Positions 8,836 through 18,031 of a stretch of DNA of 64,000 bases are shown in pieces; position 1 is the first letter of the stretch, and every line of letters begins with the position of its first letter. A program made the position numbers and the translations under genes. Below the pieces are notes generated by a model that was not told where the DNA came from, searched no databases, and worked only from the letters and a program-made list of their open reading frames with translations. The stretch is taken from NCBI RefSeq assembly GCF_900130075.1, contig NZ_LT671418.1:1860001-1924000 (forward strand). The letters are read 5' to 3'. The DNA comes from Herminiimonas arsenitoxidans (GTDB lineage: Bacteria; Pseudomonadota; Gammaproteobacteria; Burkholderiales; Burkholderiaceae_D).

Positions 8836-9561
8836 ATGGCAGGACATAGTAAATGGGCCAATATTCAGCATCGTAAGGGCCGTCAAGACGAAAGACGAGG
8901 CAAAATCTGGACCCGCCTGATCAAAGAGATCACCGTGGCAGCACGTATGGGTGGCGGCGACGTCGCAGCTAACCCGCGTTTGCGCCTGGCAGTCGACAAG
9001 GCAGCCGATGCCAATATGCCGAAAGACAATGTCACGCGCGCGATCCAACGCGGCAGCGGCGGTCTGGAAGGCGTCAATTACGAAGAAATCCGTTACGAAG
9101 GCTACGGCATCAACGGCGCAGCCATACTGGTCGACTGCATGACCGACAATCGGGTACGCACAGTGGCTGAAGTACGTCACGCGTTCTCCAAGTTCGGCGG
9201 CAATATGGGTACCGAAGGCTCGGTCGCGTTCATGTTCAAGCATTGCGGCCAGTTTTTCTTTGCACCCGGTACTGATGAAGACAAATTGATGGAAGCAGCG
9301 CTGGAAGCTGGCGCTGATGATGTCACTACTGATGAAGAAGGCGGTATCGAAGTTATTTGCCCACCGCATGATTTTTCCGCAGTCAAAGATAAACTGGCTG
9401 CAGCCGGCTTCAAGGCTGAACTGGCAGAAGTCGTGATGAAACCGGCGACCGAAACCGTGTTCCAGGGCGACGACGCGATCAAGATGCAGAAATTGCTCGA
9501 TGCACTGGAAAATCTCGACGACGTACAAGAGATTTATACCAACGCAGTGATCGAAGAGTAA
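8836..9561 (+). CDS. yebC: YebC/PmpR family protein
   Basis: A 241-residue member of the widespread YebC family, described as a transcription regulator and, in more recent work, as a translation factor easing ribosome stalling. It opens with [15 protein letters not shown], nearly identical to other YebC proteins, and has the three-domain acidic layout with [18 protein letters not shown] and MTDNRNRT-like segments. Length matches the family norm. A likely -10 element (TAAAAT at 8790-8795) lies upstream. Confidence 0.95.
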   Translation: MAGHSKWANIQHRKGRQDERRGKIWTRLIKEITVAARMGGGDVAANPRLRLAVDKAADANMPKDNVTRAIQRGSGGLEGVNYEEIRYEGYGINGAAILVDCMTDNRVRTVAEVRHAFSKFGGNMGTEGSVAFMFKHCGQFFFAPGTDEDKLMEAALEAGADDVTTDEEGGIEVICPPHDFSAVKDKLAAAGFKAELAEVVMKPATETVFQGDDAIKMQKLLDALENLDDVQEIYTNAVIEE

Positions 9562-9695
9562 TCCACAGTTTTTAAAAACGGGTTGGCTCCGTTTTAAATG
9601 ACGATACGAAATCAGTCGAAGCGCAGCAAGACACCAAGATAACCAGCTACATCACACACATGTTGATGCGGCAATTTTAAAAAGTAATGAACCAC

Positions 9696-10967
9696 ATGAA
9701 AATTCTGGTAGTCGGCTCAGGCGGCCGCGAACACGCTCTGGCTTGGAAACTGGCACAATCCGAACGGATTCAAACCATCTATGTCGCACCTGGTAACGGT
9801 GGCACTGCGCTGGACGACAGACTGAAAAACATTGCGATTACCGATCCGCAAGAATTGGCTCAATTCGCTCAGCAGGAAAATATCGCGCTGACCGTGGTCG
9901 GCCCGGAAACACCGCTGGCCGCTGGCATCGTGAATATCTTCCGTAACCAAGGCTTGAAGATTTTTGGCCCAACCAAGGAAGCTGCGCAACTCGAAAGCTC
10001 CAAGGATTTCGCTAAATCGTTCATGCAACGCCATGCGATCCCGACCGCGGAATACCAAACCTTCTCCGAAGTAAATGCAGCACACGACTACATCAACCTG
10101 AAAGGCGCACCTATCGTCATCAAGGCTGATGGCTTGGCTGCCGGCAAAGGCGTAGTGGTTGCGATGTCGCTGGATGAAGCGCATCACGCAGTCGACATGA
10201 TGCTGTCCGATAACAAGCTCGGCGATGCCGGCGCACGTGTCGTGATTGAAGAATTCCTCGCCGGCGAAGAAGCCAGCTTTATCGTCATGGTCGATGGCAA
10301 AAACATTTTGGCGCTGGCCACCAGCCAGGATCACAAACGCCTGCTCGATCACGACGAAGGTCCGAACACCGGCGGCATGGGCGCGTATTCACCTGCTCCT
10401 ATCGTCACGCCAGCGCTGCATGCACGCGTCATGCGCGAAATCATTCAACCAACCGTGCAAGGCATGGCCAAGGATGGCATTCCATTCTCGGGCTTCCTGT
10501 ATGCAGGTTTGATGATCGACGACAAAGGTAATCCCAAGACTTTGGAATTCAACTGCCGCATGGGCGATCCAGAAACACAACCGATCATGGCGCGTTTGAA
10601 AACCGACTTGGTCGGCGTAATGGAACACGCAGTCAACGGCACCTTGGATACGATAGAACTGGAATGGGATCGTCGTACCGCATTGGGCGTAGTGTTGGCA
10701 GCTGCCGGATATCCTGATGCACCGCGCAAAGGCGACGTCATCACCGGCATTCCTGCAGAAACTGCAGATAGCGTCACCTTCCACGCTGGCACTGCATTGA
10801 ATAACGATCAGCTGACCACCACTGGTGGCCGCGTCTTGTGCGTAGTCGGCCTCGGCGATAGCGTCAAAGTCGCGCAAAAGAAAGCCTACGACACTATCGA
10901 CAGCATCCATTTTGACGGCGCACAATTCCGCCGCGACATCGGCTGGCGCGCACTGAAACGCTCTTAA
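9696..10967 (+). CDS. purD: Phosphoribosylamine-glycine ligase (GAR synthetase)
   Basis: A 423-residue ATP-grasp enzyme that joins glycine to phosphoribosylamine in purine synthesis. The N-terminal MKILVVGSGGREHALAW is diagnostic. GPTKEAAQLESSKDFAK and the glycine-rich KADGLAAGKGVVVA form the ATP-grasp lid, and FNCRMGDPETQ is the metal/ATP site. I chose the ATG at 9696 because family members begin with MKILVVG; an ATG three codons upstream (9687) is also possible. It stands alone between yebC and hemF. Confidence 0.95.
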   Translation: MKILVVGSGGREHALAWKLAQSERIQTIYVAPGNGGTALDDRLKNIAITDPQELAQFAQQENIALTVVGPETPLAAGIVNIFRNQGLKIFGPTKEAAQLESSKDFAKSFMQRHAIPTAEYQTFSEVNAAHDYINLKGAPIVIKADGLAAGKGVVVAMSLDEAHHAVDMMLSDNKLGDAGARVVIEEFLAGEEASFIVMVDGKNILALATSQDHKRLLDHDEGPNTGGMGAYSPAPIVTPALHARVMREIIQPTVQGMAKDGIPFSGFLYAGLMIDDKGNPKTLEFNCRMGDPETQPIMARLKTDLVGVMEHAVNGTLDTIELEWDRRTALGVVLAAAGYPDAPRKGDVITGIPAETADSVTFHAGTALNNDQLTTTGGRVLCVVGLGDSVKVAQKKAYDTIDSIHFDGAQFRRDIGWRALKRS

Positions 10968-10986
10968 ATACAAAGTGATGTCGTGT

Positions 10987-11014
10987 GCTTATTCCCGTTT
11001 GTACGGGAATAAGC
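10987..11014 (+). terminator. Hairpin after purD
   Basis: A perfect 11-base stem (GCTTATTCCCG and its complement) with a 6-base loop begins 20 bases after the purD stop. The downstream sequence has only a weak T content. Confidence 0.6.
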
Positions 11015-11033
11015 GCTCTTCATTCATTAATAA

Positions 11034-12011
<978 letters not shown>

Positions 12012-12683
12012 ATGAAGACCAGCGAAAAAGCCGTCACGCGTTGCGTGGCCATACTCGGCGGCAGTTTCGATCCGGTACATAACGGCCATGTTGCCCTGGC
12101 GAATTATTTTGTCGAATTGCTGAAACCGGACGAATTACGCATCATTCCCGCCGGAAATCCATGGCAAAAGCATGGTTTACAGGCTTCCGGCAAAGATAGA
12201 GTAGCGATGGTGCGTAGTGCGTTCAGCACACAAAAGACCGCCGTCAGCATCGATCAGCAAGAAATCCTGCGTGACAGCGCAACTTATACCATCGACACCT
12301 TGCGCGCGGTCCGGGAAGAGTTGGGACCGCATGTTTCCATCATTTTCCTGATGGGAGCTGACCAGTTACAGCATCTGAATACATGGCAGGAATGGCAACA
12401 CATGTTTGACTATGCGCATATATGTGCCGCCTCGCGCCCTGGTTTTGCGATGGATGCAGCGCATGTACCAGCTGACGTGACGCAAGAGTTCACACGGCGC
12501 GCAGCATCAATGGAACAAATACGCAGTACCGCGCAAGGCTTGGCTTATCTTGCGCCGAATTTGGCAGTCGATATTTCTGCCACTGAAATCCGCGCAGCGC
12601 TGCAACGCGGAAAACACCCGATTTCGCTAGTGCCTCCCGGGGTGCTAGACTATATTGAACAACATCACCTATATAAAAGCTAA
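12012..12683 (+). CDS. nadD: Nicotinate-nucleotide adenylyltransferase
   Basis: A 223-residue nucleotidyltransferase that makes deamido-NAD from NaMN and ATP. The catalytic signature GGSFDPVHNGH lies at 16-26, and the ISATEIR motif near the C-terminus binds ATP. The ATG abuts the hemF stop codon and the stop overlaps the rsfS start by one base, so translation is probably coupled. The nadD-rsfS-rlmH order is conserved in proteobacteria. Confidence 0.95.
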   Translation: MKTSEKAVTRCVAILGGSFDPVHNGHVALANYFVELLKPDELRIIPAGNPWQKHGLQASGKDRVAMVRSAFSTQKTAVSIDQQEILRDSATYTIDTLRAVREELGPHVSIIFLMGADQLQHLNTWQEWQHMFDYAHICAASRPGFAMDAAHVPADVTQEFTRRAASMEQIRSTAQGLAYLAPNLAVDISATEIRAALQRGKHPISLVPPGVLDYIEQHHLYKS

Positions 12684-13345
12684 TGGACATCAAAAAACTG
12701 CAAGCCCTGGTAATCGACGCACTCGAAGACGTCAAAGCACAGGATATCAAGGTGTTCGATACCGTACATCTGACCAGCCTGTTTGACCGTATCGCCGTTG
12801 CATCTGGTACCTCCAACCGCCAAACCAAGGCGCTGGCAGCATCCGTGCGCGACAAGGTCAAAGAAAACGGCGGCACCGTCCTCAGCGTCGAAGGTGAAGA
12901 CACCGGCGAATGGGTACTGGTCGATCTGGGCGACATGATCGTCCACATCATGCAACCGGCTATTCGCGCTTACTATCGTCTGGAAGAAATCTGGGGCGAG
13001 AAAGAAGTCAAATTCGGCGCAGCGAAACGCCTGTCGACACGCATCACACCAGACGATGATGCACCGAAAAAAGCAACTGGTCGTCATTTGAGCGCAAGCC
13101 AAACCACGCTGGACGACGACGAACCGAAGAAACCTGCGCGCAAAACAGCCGCAAGCAAAACCACGGCCACCAAAACAGCTGCGAAAAAAGCACCTGCCAA
13201 GAAAGCCGTAGGCAAAACCATCAAGGTTAAAGCGACTAAAACTGCAGAAGCCTACAAAAAGGCAGCACCCAAGAAAGCGCCTGCCAAAAAAGTAGCCAGC
13301 AAGACGCGTGCACCGGCGAAGCCAAAAGCCAAGCCTGCCGAGTAA
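12683..13345 (+). CDS. rsfS: Ribosomal silencing factor RsfS with long Lys/Ala-rich tail
   Basis: Residues 1-113 form the RsfS (DUF143/Iojap) domain, which binds ribosomal protein L14 (uL14) and blocks subunit joining under starvation. SGTSNRQ, GEWVLVDLGDMIVHIM and YYRLEEIW are typical. The family is normally about 105-130 residues, but here a further 107 residues follow: an acidic linker with two DDDxPKK elements, then a Lys/Ala/Pro-rich, histone H1-like tail (about 139-220) built of AAKKAPAKKA-type repeats. The tail should bind nucleic acid non-specifically. The start overlaps the nadD stop by one base. Confidence 0.93.
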   Translation: MDIKKLQALVIDALEDVKAQDIKVFDTVHLTSLFDRIAVASGTSNRQTKALAASVRDKVKENGGTVLSVEGEDTGEWVLVDLGDMIVHIMQPAIRAYYRLEEIWGEKEVKFGAAKRLSTRITPDDDAPKKATGRHLSASQTTLDDDEPKKPARKTAASKTTATKTAAKKAPAKKAVGKTIKVKATKTAEAYKKAAPKKAPAKKVASKTRAPAKPKAKPAE

Positions 13346-13357
13346 TCGGACGCGCCC

Positions 13358-13828
13358 ATGCAGCTCGTCATCGCTGCGGTTGGTCACAAGATGCCCGCCT
13401 GGATAGAAAGCGGGTTCGGCGAATATGCGAAACGCATGCCGCCCGACTGCCGCATTCTCCTGAAGGAAATCAAACCAGTCGAACGGTCCGGCAGCAAAAC
13501 TGCCGAGACTGCGATGGCGCTGGAACGCGCGAAGATAGAGGCTGCCATCCCCAAAGGCGCGCGCATCATCGCGCTGGATGAGCACGGCAAGGATCTCACC
13601 TCCGTGCAACTGGCACAGCAACTGACGCAATGGCAGCAGGATGGTGGCGATGTTGCCTTCATCATCGGCGGCGCAGACGGTCTGGATGCCGATTTCAAGA
13701 AAAAAGCAGATATGCTGATACGCGTATCCAGTCTGACCCTGCCACACGGCATGGTGCGCGTACTATTGGCCGAACAACTCTATCGCGCCTGGTCCATCAC
13801 GCAGAACCATCCTTATCATCGGGTGTAA
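13358..13828 (+). CDS. rlmH: 23S rRNA pseudouridine-1915 N3-methyltransferase
   Basis: A 156-residue SPOUT-fold methyltransferase that modifies pseudouridine 1915 in helix 69 of 23S rRNA. The knot region [10 protein letters not shown] (about 107-116) and the C-terminal [20 protein letters not shown] are diagnostic, and the length is exactly typical. It lies 12 bases after rsfS, the usual neighbour. Confidence 0.96.
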   Translation: MQLVIAAVGHKMPAWIESGFGEYAKRMPPDCRILLKEIKPVERSGSKTAETAMALERAKIEAAIPKGARIIALDEHGKDLTSVQLAQQLTQWQQDGGDVAFIIGGADGLDADFKKKADMLIRVSSLTLPHGMVRVLLAEQLYRAWSITQNHPYHRV

Positions 13829-13835
13829 CGACCTT

Positions 13836-14456
13836 ATGAAACCTCTTCCGCAAAAAATCTATCTCGCCTCCAAAAGCCCGCGCCGACGCGAGCTATTAAG
13901 GCAAATAGGTATCGAATTCGAATTACTTTTACTCCGCGATCAAACCCCGCGCGGGCCGGAAGTCAGTGAAATCGTCCTGCCTAACGAACGTGCAGAAGAT
14001 TACGTCGCACGCGTGACGCTGGAAAAAGCCGCTTTCGCGCAAAAAACCATGTGGTGGCGCAAGCTACCTGCGCGACCAATACTTGCGGCCGATACGACCG
14101 TGGTACTCGACGGTCATATATTAGGCAAACCAGCCGACGAAGCAGAAGCCATCGCCATGTTGCGCTCACTATCAGGTCGCACGCATCAAGTCCTCACTCA
14201 TATCGCCGTTCTGCACGACGATAAAATTTATCAAATGACGCAACGCTCCGATGTCGCTTTCACCGCGCTATCGGATCACACCATTCGTGCCTACTGCGCC
14301 ACATCTGAACCGTATGACAAAGCAGGCGGTTATGGCATACAAGGCCAGGCCGCACTCTTCATTCAAGACATCGCGGGCAGTTATTCAGGCATCATGGGGC
14401 TGCCGCTATTTGAAACCGGAAAATTATTGGAACAGGCTGGGATGCGTATTCTATGA
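13836..14456 (+). CDS. maf: Maf-family nucleotide pyrophosphatase
   Basis: A 206-residue Maf/YhdE-type enzyme, which hydrolyses non-canonical or pyrimidine NTPs to the monophosphate and may limit septation or mutation. SKSPRRRELL near the N-terminus and ADTTVVLDG and KPADEAEA in the middle are family signatures, as is YDKAGGYGIQG near the C-terminus. A short insertion (about 66-80, MWWRKLPARP) precedes the catalytic ADT. It begins 7 bases after rlmH, and its end overlaps rng by 4 bases. Confidence 0.93.
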   Translation: MKPLPQKIYLASKSPRRRELLRQIGIEFELLLLRDQTPRGPEVSEIVLPNERAEDYVARVTLEKAAFAQKTMWWRKLPARPILAADTTVVLDGHILGKPADEAEAIAMLRSLSGRTHQVLTHIAVLHDDKIYQMTQRSDVAFTALSDHTIRAYCATSEPYDKAGGYGIQGQAALFIQDIAGSYSGIMGLPLFETGKLLEQAGMRIL

Positions 14457-15916
14457 GTGAAGATATTCTCGTCAACGTCACACCGCAAGAAACCCGCGTC
14501 GCACTCGTATTGCAAGGTGCCGTGCAGGAATTGCATATCGAACGCACGCTGTCGCGCGGCATGGCTGGCAATATTTATCTAGGCAAAGTCGTACGCGTCT
14601 TGCCTGGTATGCAATCGGCCTTCATCGACATCGGCCTGGAGCGCGCAGCCTTCCTGCACGTCGCCGATATCTGGGATGCGCGTTCGCACGAAGGGCCGCC
14701 GACCACGCCGACACCAATTGAACGCATGCTGTTCGACGGCCAGGCAGTGACCGTACAAGTCATCAAGGATCCGATCGGCACCAAAGGTGCGCGACTGTCG
14801 ACACAGATTTCCATTGCCGGACGCATGCTGGTGTATCTGCCGCAAGAATCGCATATCGGCATTTCGCAACGTATAGAAAACGAAGCCGAACGCGAGCTCT
14901 TGCGCGAAAAAGTGCAAAAGCTGATGCAGCCAGAAGAAAAAGGCGGCTTCATCATACGCACCATGGCCGAAGATGCATCGGATAGCGATTTACAAGCCGA
15001 CGTCGAATATCTGCGCAAGACCTGGGCCAATATCACTCAGCTTGCGAAGACCAAACCGGCACCAAGCTTGCTCTATCAGGATCTTGATCTGGCGCAACGT
15101 GTGATGCGCGATTTCGTCAATGACGAAACCGCCAGCATCCAGGTTGACTCGCGTGAAAATTATCTCAAATTGCAACAGTTCGGCGAGTTGTATACGCCTT
15201 CCGTTCTGACCAAACTGGCGCACTATCCGGGCGAACGCCCACTGTTTGATTTGTACGGTGTGGAAGAAGAAATTCAGCGCGCACTGGGCCGACGTGTCGA
15301 TTTGAAATCAGGCGGCTATCTGATCGTCGATCAAACCGAAGCGATGACAACTATCGACGTCAACACCGGTAGCTTCGTCAATGGCCGCAACTTTGACGAC
15401 ACGATATTCAAAACCAATCTGGAAGCATCGCACGCCATCGCACGCCAATTACGTTTGCGTAATTTGGGTGGCATCATGATTCTTGATTTCATCGACATGG
15501 AAAACACTGAGCATAGAAGTGCGGTGTTGAGCGAACTGAACAAGGCACTGTCGCGTGATCGCACCAAGGTTTCCGTTTCAGGATTTTCTGCTCTCGGTTT
15601 GGTAGAAATGACGCGCAAACGTACGCGCGAATCGCTAGCGCACATTCTGTGCGAGCCCTGCCCTGCTTGCAGCGGCAAAGGCCAAGTCAAAACAGCACGC
15701 ACGATTTGTTATGAAATCCTGCGTGAATTGACGCGTGAAGCGAAGCAGTTCAACCCACGCGAATTCCGTATATTGGCATCGCAAGTCGTGATTGATATGT
15801 TCCTCGAAGAAGAGTCACAACATCTGGCGATGCTGGGCGACTTCCTCGGCAAGCCAATTTCACTGCAAGTGGAAACGGTCTACCACCAGGAACAGTACGA
15901 CGTTATCCTGATGTAA
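14453..15916 (+). CDS. rng: Ribonuclease G
   Basis: A 487-residue endoribonuclease of the RNase E/G family, acting in 16S rRNA 5' maturation and mRNA turnover. The S1 domain lies near residues 35-125 (GKVVRVLPGMQSAFIDIG). The metal-binding catalytic region contains TTIDVNTGSF and ILDFIDM. The cysteine pair in CEPCPACSGKG (about 400-410) matches the zinc-link region. It has no RNase E-type degradosome scaffold. It ends the hemF-to-rng run and is followed by a strong bidirectional terminator. Confidence 0.96.
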   Translation: MSEDILVNVTPQETRVALVLQGAVQELHIERTLSRGMAGNIYLGKVVRVLPGMQSAFIDIGLERAAFLHVADIWDARSHEGPPTTPTPIERMLFDGQAVTVQVIKDPIGTKGARLSTQISIAGRMLVYLPQESHIGISQRIENEAERELLREKVQKLMQPEEKGGFIIRTMAEDASDSDLQADVEYLRKTWANITQLAKTKPAPSLLYQDLDLAQRVMRDFVNDETASIQVDSRENYLKLQQFGELYTPSVLTKLAHYPGERPLFDLYGVEEEIQRALGRRVDLKSGGYLIVDQTEAMTTIDVNTGSFVNGRNFDDTIFKTNLEASHAIARQLRLRNLGGIMILDFIDMENTEHRSAVLSELNKALSRDRTKVSVSGFSALGLVEMTRKRTRESLAHILCEPCPACSGKGQVKTARTICYEILRELTREAKQFNPREFRILASQVVIDMFLEEESQHLAMLGDFLGKPISLQVETVYHQEQYDVILM

Positions 15917-15937
15917 GTTGCTTTAGCTTGCGACCAT

Positions 15938-15975
15938 AAAAAACGGAGTCATGTTCACACATGACTCCGTTTTTA
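15938..15975. terminator. Bidirectional terminator between rng and a glycosyltransferase gene
   Basis: A perfect stem (CGGAGTCATG / CATGACTCCG) around a 6-base loop is flanked by A5 and T5, so it works on both strands for the two convergent genes. Confidence 0.93.
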
Positions 15976-15993
15976 TTTGTACCAGCGAATACC

Positions 15994-16752
15994 TTATTCT
16001 TTCCAGTAATCGGCAATCCACGGCGCCTTGCGGACAAAACGCAGAGCGCGATTGCGTCGTCCTTCCAGCGCATCCGGCGGATTCACTTCACCGTGGAAGA
16101 TCACGATCTTGGTATCAGCCGGCACAAACGGCTCACGCCAGTAGTTGGTCGGCCAGACTGGAATGCAGTGGTATTTATAACTGCAGCACCACGATGCCGG
16201 CCAGTAGCTGAGCTTGCCCTGCTTGTGCAAGACATCAGACAAGAATGCTTGCTCATTACGGAAGGCTTTGCGCGCTTCGGCGCCTGTCGTACGGAATTCC
16301 TGCAAAACGTCTGCATGCGCACCCAGCTTGAAGCGATAAACAGATGAGTTACCCGTCACACGCCAAGGCCGCTTCCAGTCATGGATGATCAGGAATTCAC
16401 CCGGTTGTTCAAAGAAGGCATCGATCTTGTCGGTAATCACAACATCGACATCGAGAAACAGCGCCGTACCCGTTAAACCATGCAGATCAGCTTCAAAGGT
16501 CGTCAGCTTTTTCCAGCCGCGCTCAGGCAAGCCATCTGGCAATTTCAGATCAGGAATAGGAAAACATTCAACTTCGGAACGAATCCCGCTGCCATCATCG
16601 GTCAGGCAGACAAAACGGAAGTCCCCGCTCAAATTGCGGCGTACCATCGCGTACAGGCGATTGACGTATTCCGGGCCGTATTTGGTGCCCCATTTCATGC
16701 ACAGGATGACGCGGTCTGCCGCTTTACTTCCTACATTGACGTTTTCTGTCAT
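15994..16752 (-). CDS. Putative glycosyltransferase
   Basis: A 252-residue protein with the look of a GT-A fold glycosyltransferase. An N-terminal strand (VILCMKWGTKY) is followed by FRFVCLTDD, and FLDVDVVI (about 97-104) supplies a DxD metal/sugar-nucleotide motif. Several Trp/Cys-rich segments follow near 170-200. I cannot assign a family with certainty; it resembles unclassified transferases found near LPS genes. It starts with ATG at 16752. Neighbours include a GT2 enzyme, msbA and an O-antigen ligase, which supports a role in surface polysaccharide. Confidence 0.72.
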   Translation of the reverse strand: MTENVNVGSKAADRVILCMKWGTKYGPEYVNRLYAMVRRNLSGDFRFVCLTDDGSGIRSEVECFPIPDLKLPDGLPERGWKKLTTFEADLHGLTGTALFLDVDVVITDKIDAFFEQPGEFLIIHDWKRPWRVTGNSSVYRFKLGAHADVLQEFRTTGAEARKAFRNEQAFLSDVLHKQGKLSYWPASWCCSYKYHCIPVWPTNYWREPFVPADTKIVIFHGEVNPPDALEGRRNRALRFVRKAPWIADYWKE

Positions 16753-17113
16753 TCATTTTCTCCAGCGCACAGCGCGTGATACAGATTTCATTTACAAAAA
16801 AATCGAGTCGCTACGCATACATCGAAACACAGAAGTTACGACATATAATGCCGTACGAATCCGATCGGAACGCAAACCGACAAGATTTGACGCCTGAAAG
16901 ATAGGGCCGTCGCAGCAAAATATGCAATTACCGGCATCTTAAAGTGATTCAATGCCGCTTTCCAGCGATAGATCAAAGATCGATGATTTTTCAGCGTTCT
17001 CTGAGAATTACATGGCACTACCAGCAATAAATGCACCAGAACTCATACAATCTGCTCATACACTCTGATTTACCGCTTGTACGGTACTCATTCAATTAAG
17101 ACTAGTGCAGACC
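16753..17113. other. Intergenic gap between divergent glycosyltransferase genes
   Basis: About 360 bases separate the two divergent start codons. I see no coding signal, RNA gene or convincing promoter pair in it. It is somewhat A/T-rich, as expected for a region holding two promoters. Confidence 0.5.
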
Positions 17114-17995
17114 ATGTGCCCCACTCATTCCGAAACAAATACCACTGTTGCCGATGTCACCGTCATCGTCGTCACCTATAACAGCGCGCATTGCATGGCG
17201 GGGCTGGGACAGACGCTGTCGGCATTGCCGCATGTCGTCATAGTCGATAACGACAGCAACGACGACACTATCGCGCAAGTAGCAATCGAGATGCCGAATG
17301 CCCAGGTATTGCGCAATGACCGCAATCTCGGTTTCGGTGCCGCCAACAATCGCGCACTGGAGCAAACGCAGACACGCTATGCATTACTGCTCAATCCGGA
17401 TTGCCTGCCTACGCCCGATTTTTTACAAAATCTGCTGGCAACTGCAGATGCATATCCGGAAGCCGCCATCATCGCACCGCATTTGATACGTCGCGGCGGT
17501 GATGTCGAAGTCAGCTATCGCTGGCCAGTAACGCATTGGACCTCAAACGGCCCTGCAGCAGATGGACCTTGCTGCGTCGGTTTCGTCTGTGGCGCAGTCA
17601 TGTTGTTGAATATGGAAGTCATGCGCGACATCGGCTTTTTTGACGAAACCTTCTTCCTGTATTACGAAGATGAAGACTTGTGCCAACGTGTCTTCATGCA
17701 AAACAAGGAAATCATCGTTGCGCCCAATGTCGCAGTCACGCACCTATCGCGCGGCTCAGTCAAGGGAGCGCACCCATGGCGCGCTGAATTCGGCCGCGGC
17801 TACCATCATGCACAATCAAAATTGATTTTTACCGGCAAGCATTTCGGCCCCGAGCATGTTGCTGCATTGCGCTGGAAGACGATGGGCTTGGCAATACTCA
17901 CTTTGTTGCCAAGATTGTTGCTGCCATTCCCACGCTATTTATCTCGCCTGATTGGCCGTATCTGCGGCTTGTTTACATACAAGGCTAAGCAGTAA
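17114..17995 (+). CDS. Family 2 glycosyltransferase
   Basis: A 293-residue GT2 transferase of the rhamnosyltransferase-like type. It opens with VTVIVVTYNSA, then VVIVDNDSNDDT (nucleotide-sugar site), NLGFGAANNRAL and the acceptor-loop LLNPDC. YYEDEDLCQRV near residue 180 carries the catalytic-base motif. The C-terminus is basic and hydrophobic, suggesting membrane association. I chose the ATG at 17114; a GTG three codons earlier is also in frame. It probably adds a sugar to LPS or another surface glycan, judging from the adjacent msbA and ligase genes. Confidence 0.88.
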   Translation: MCPTHSETNTTVADVTVIVVTYNSAHCMAGLGQTLSALPHVVIVDNDSNDDTIAQVAIEMPNAQVLRNDRNLGFGAANNRALEQTQTRYALLLNPDCLPTPDFLQNLLATADAYPEAAIIAPHLIRRGGDVEVSYRWPVTHWTSNGPAADGPCCVGFVCGAVMLLNMEVMRDIGFFDETFFLYYEDEDLCQRVFMQNKEIIVAPNVAVTHLSRGSVKGAHPWRAEFGRGYHHAQSKLIFTGKHFGPEHVAALRWKTMGLAILTLLPRLLLPFPRYLSRLIGRICGLFTYKAKQ

Positions 17996-18001
17996 GGCTA
18001 G

Positions 18002-18029
18002 ATGTGGATCAGCTCATGCTGATCCACAT
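18002..18029. terminator. Hairpin between convergent GT2 gene and msbA
   Basis: A perfect 12-base stem (ATGTGGATCAGC and its complement) with a 4-base loop fills the 36-base gap between convergent genes. No T run follows on either strand, so it may act as a weak terminator. Confidence 0.6.
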
Positions 18030-18031
18030 GT

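Noticed and set aside
12680..13747. 355-codon open frame opposite rsfS and rlmH
   Set aside because: Low-complexity Phe/Cys-rich mirror of the Lys/Ala tail; both sense genes are well supported.
16753..17113. Hidden small RNA or gene in the glycosyltransferase gap
   Set aside because: No promoter-terminator pair, stable fold or coding signal could be seen.
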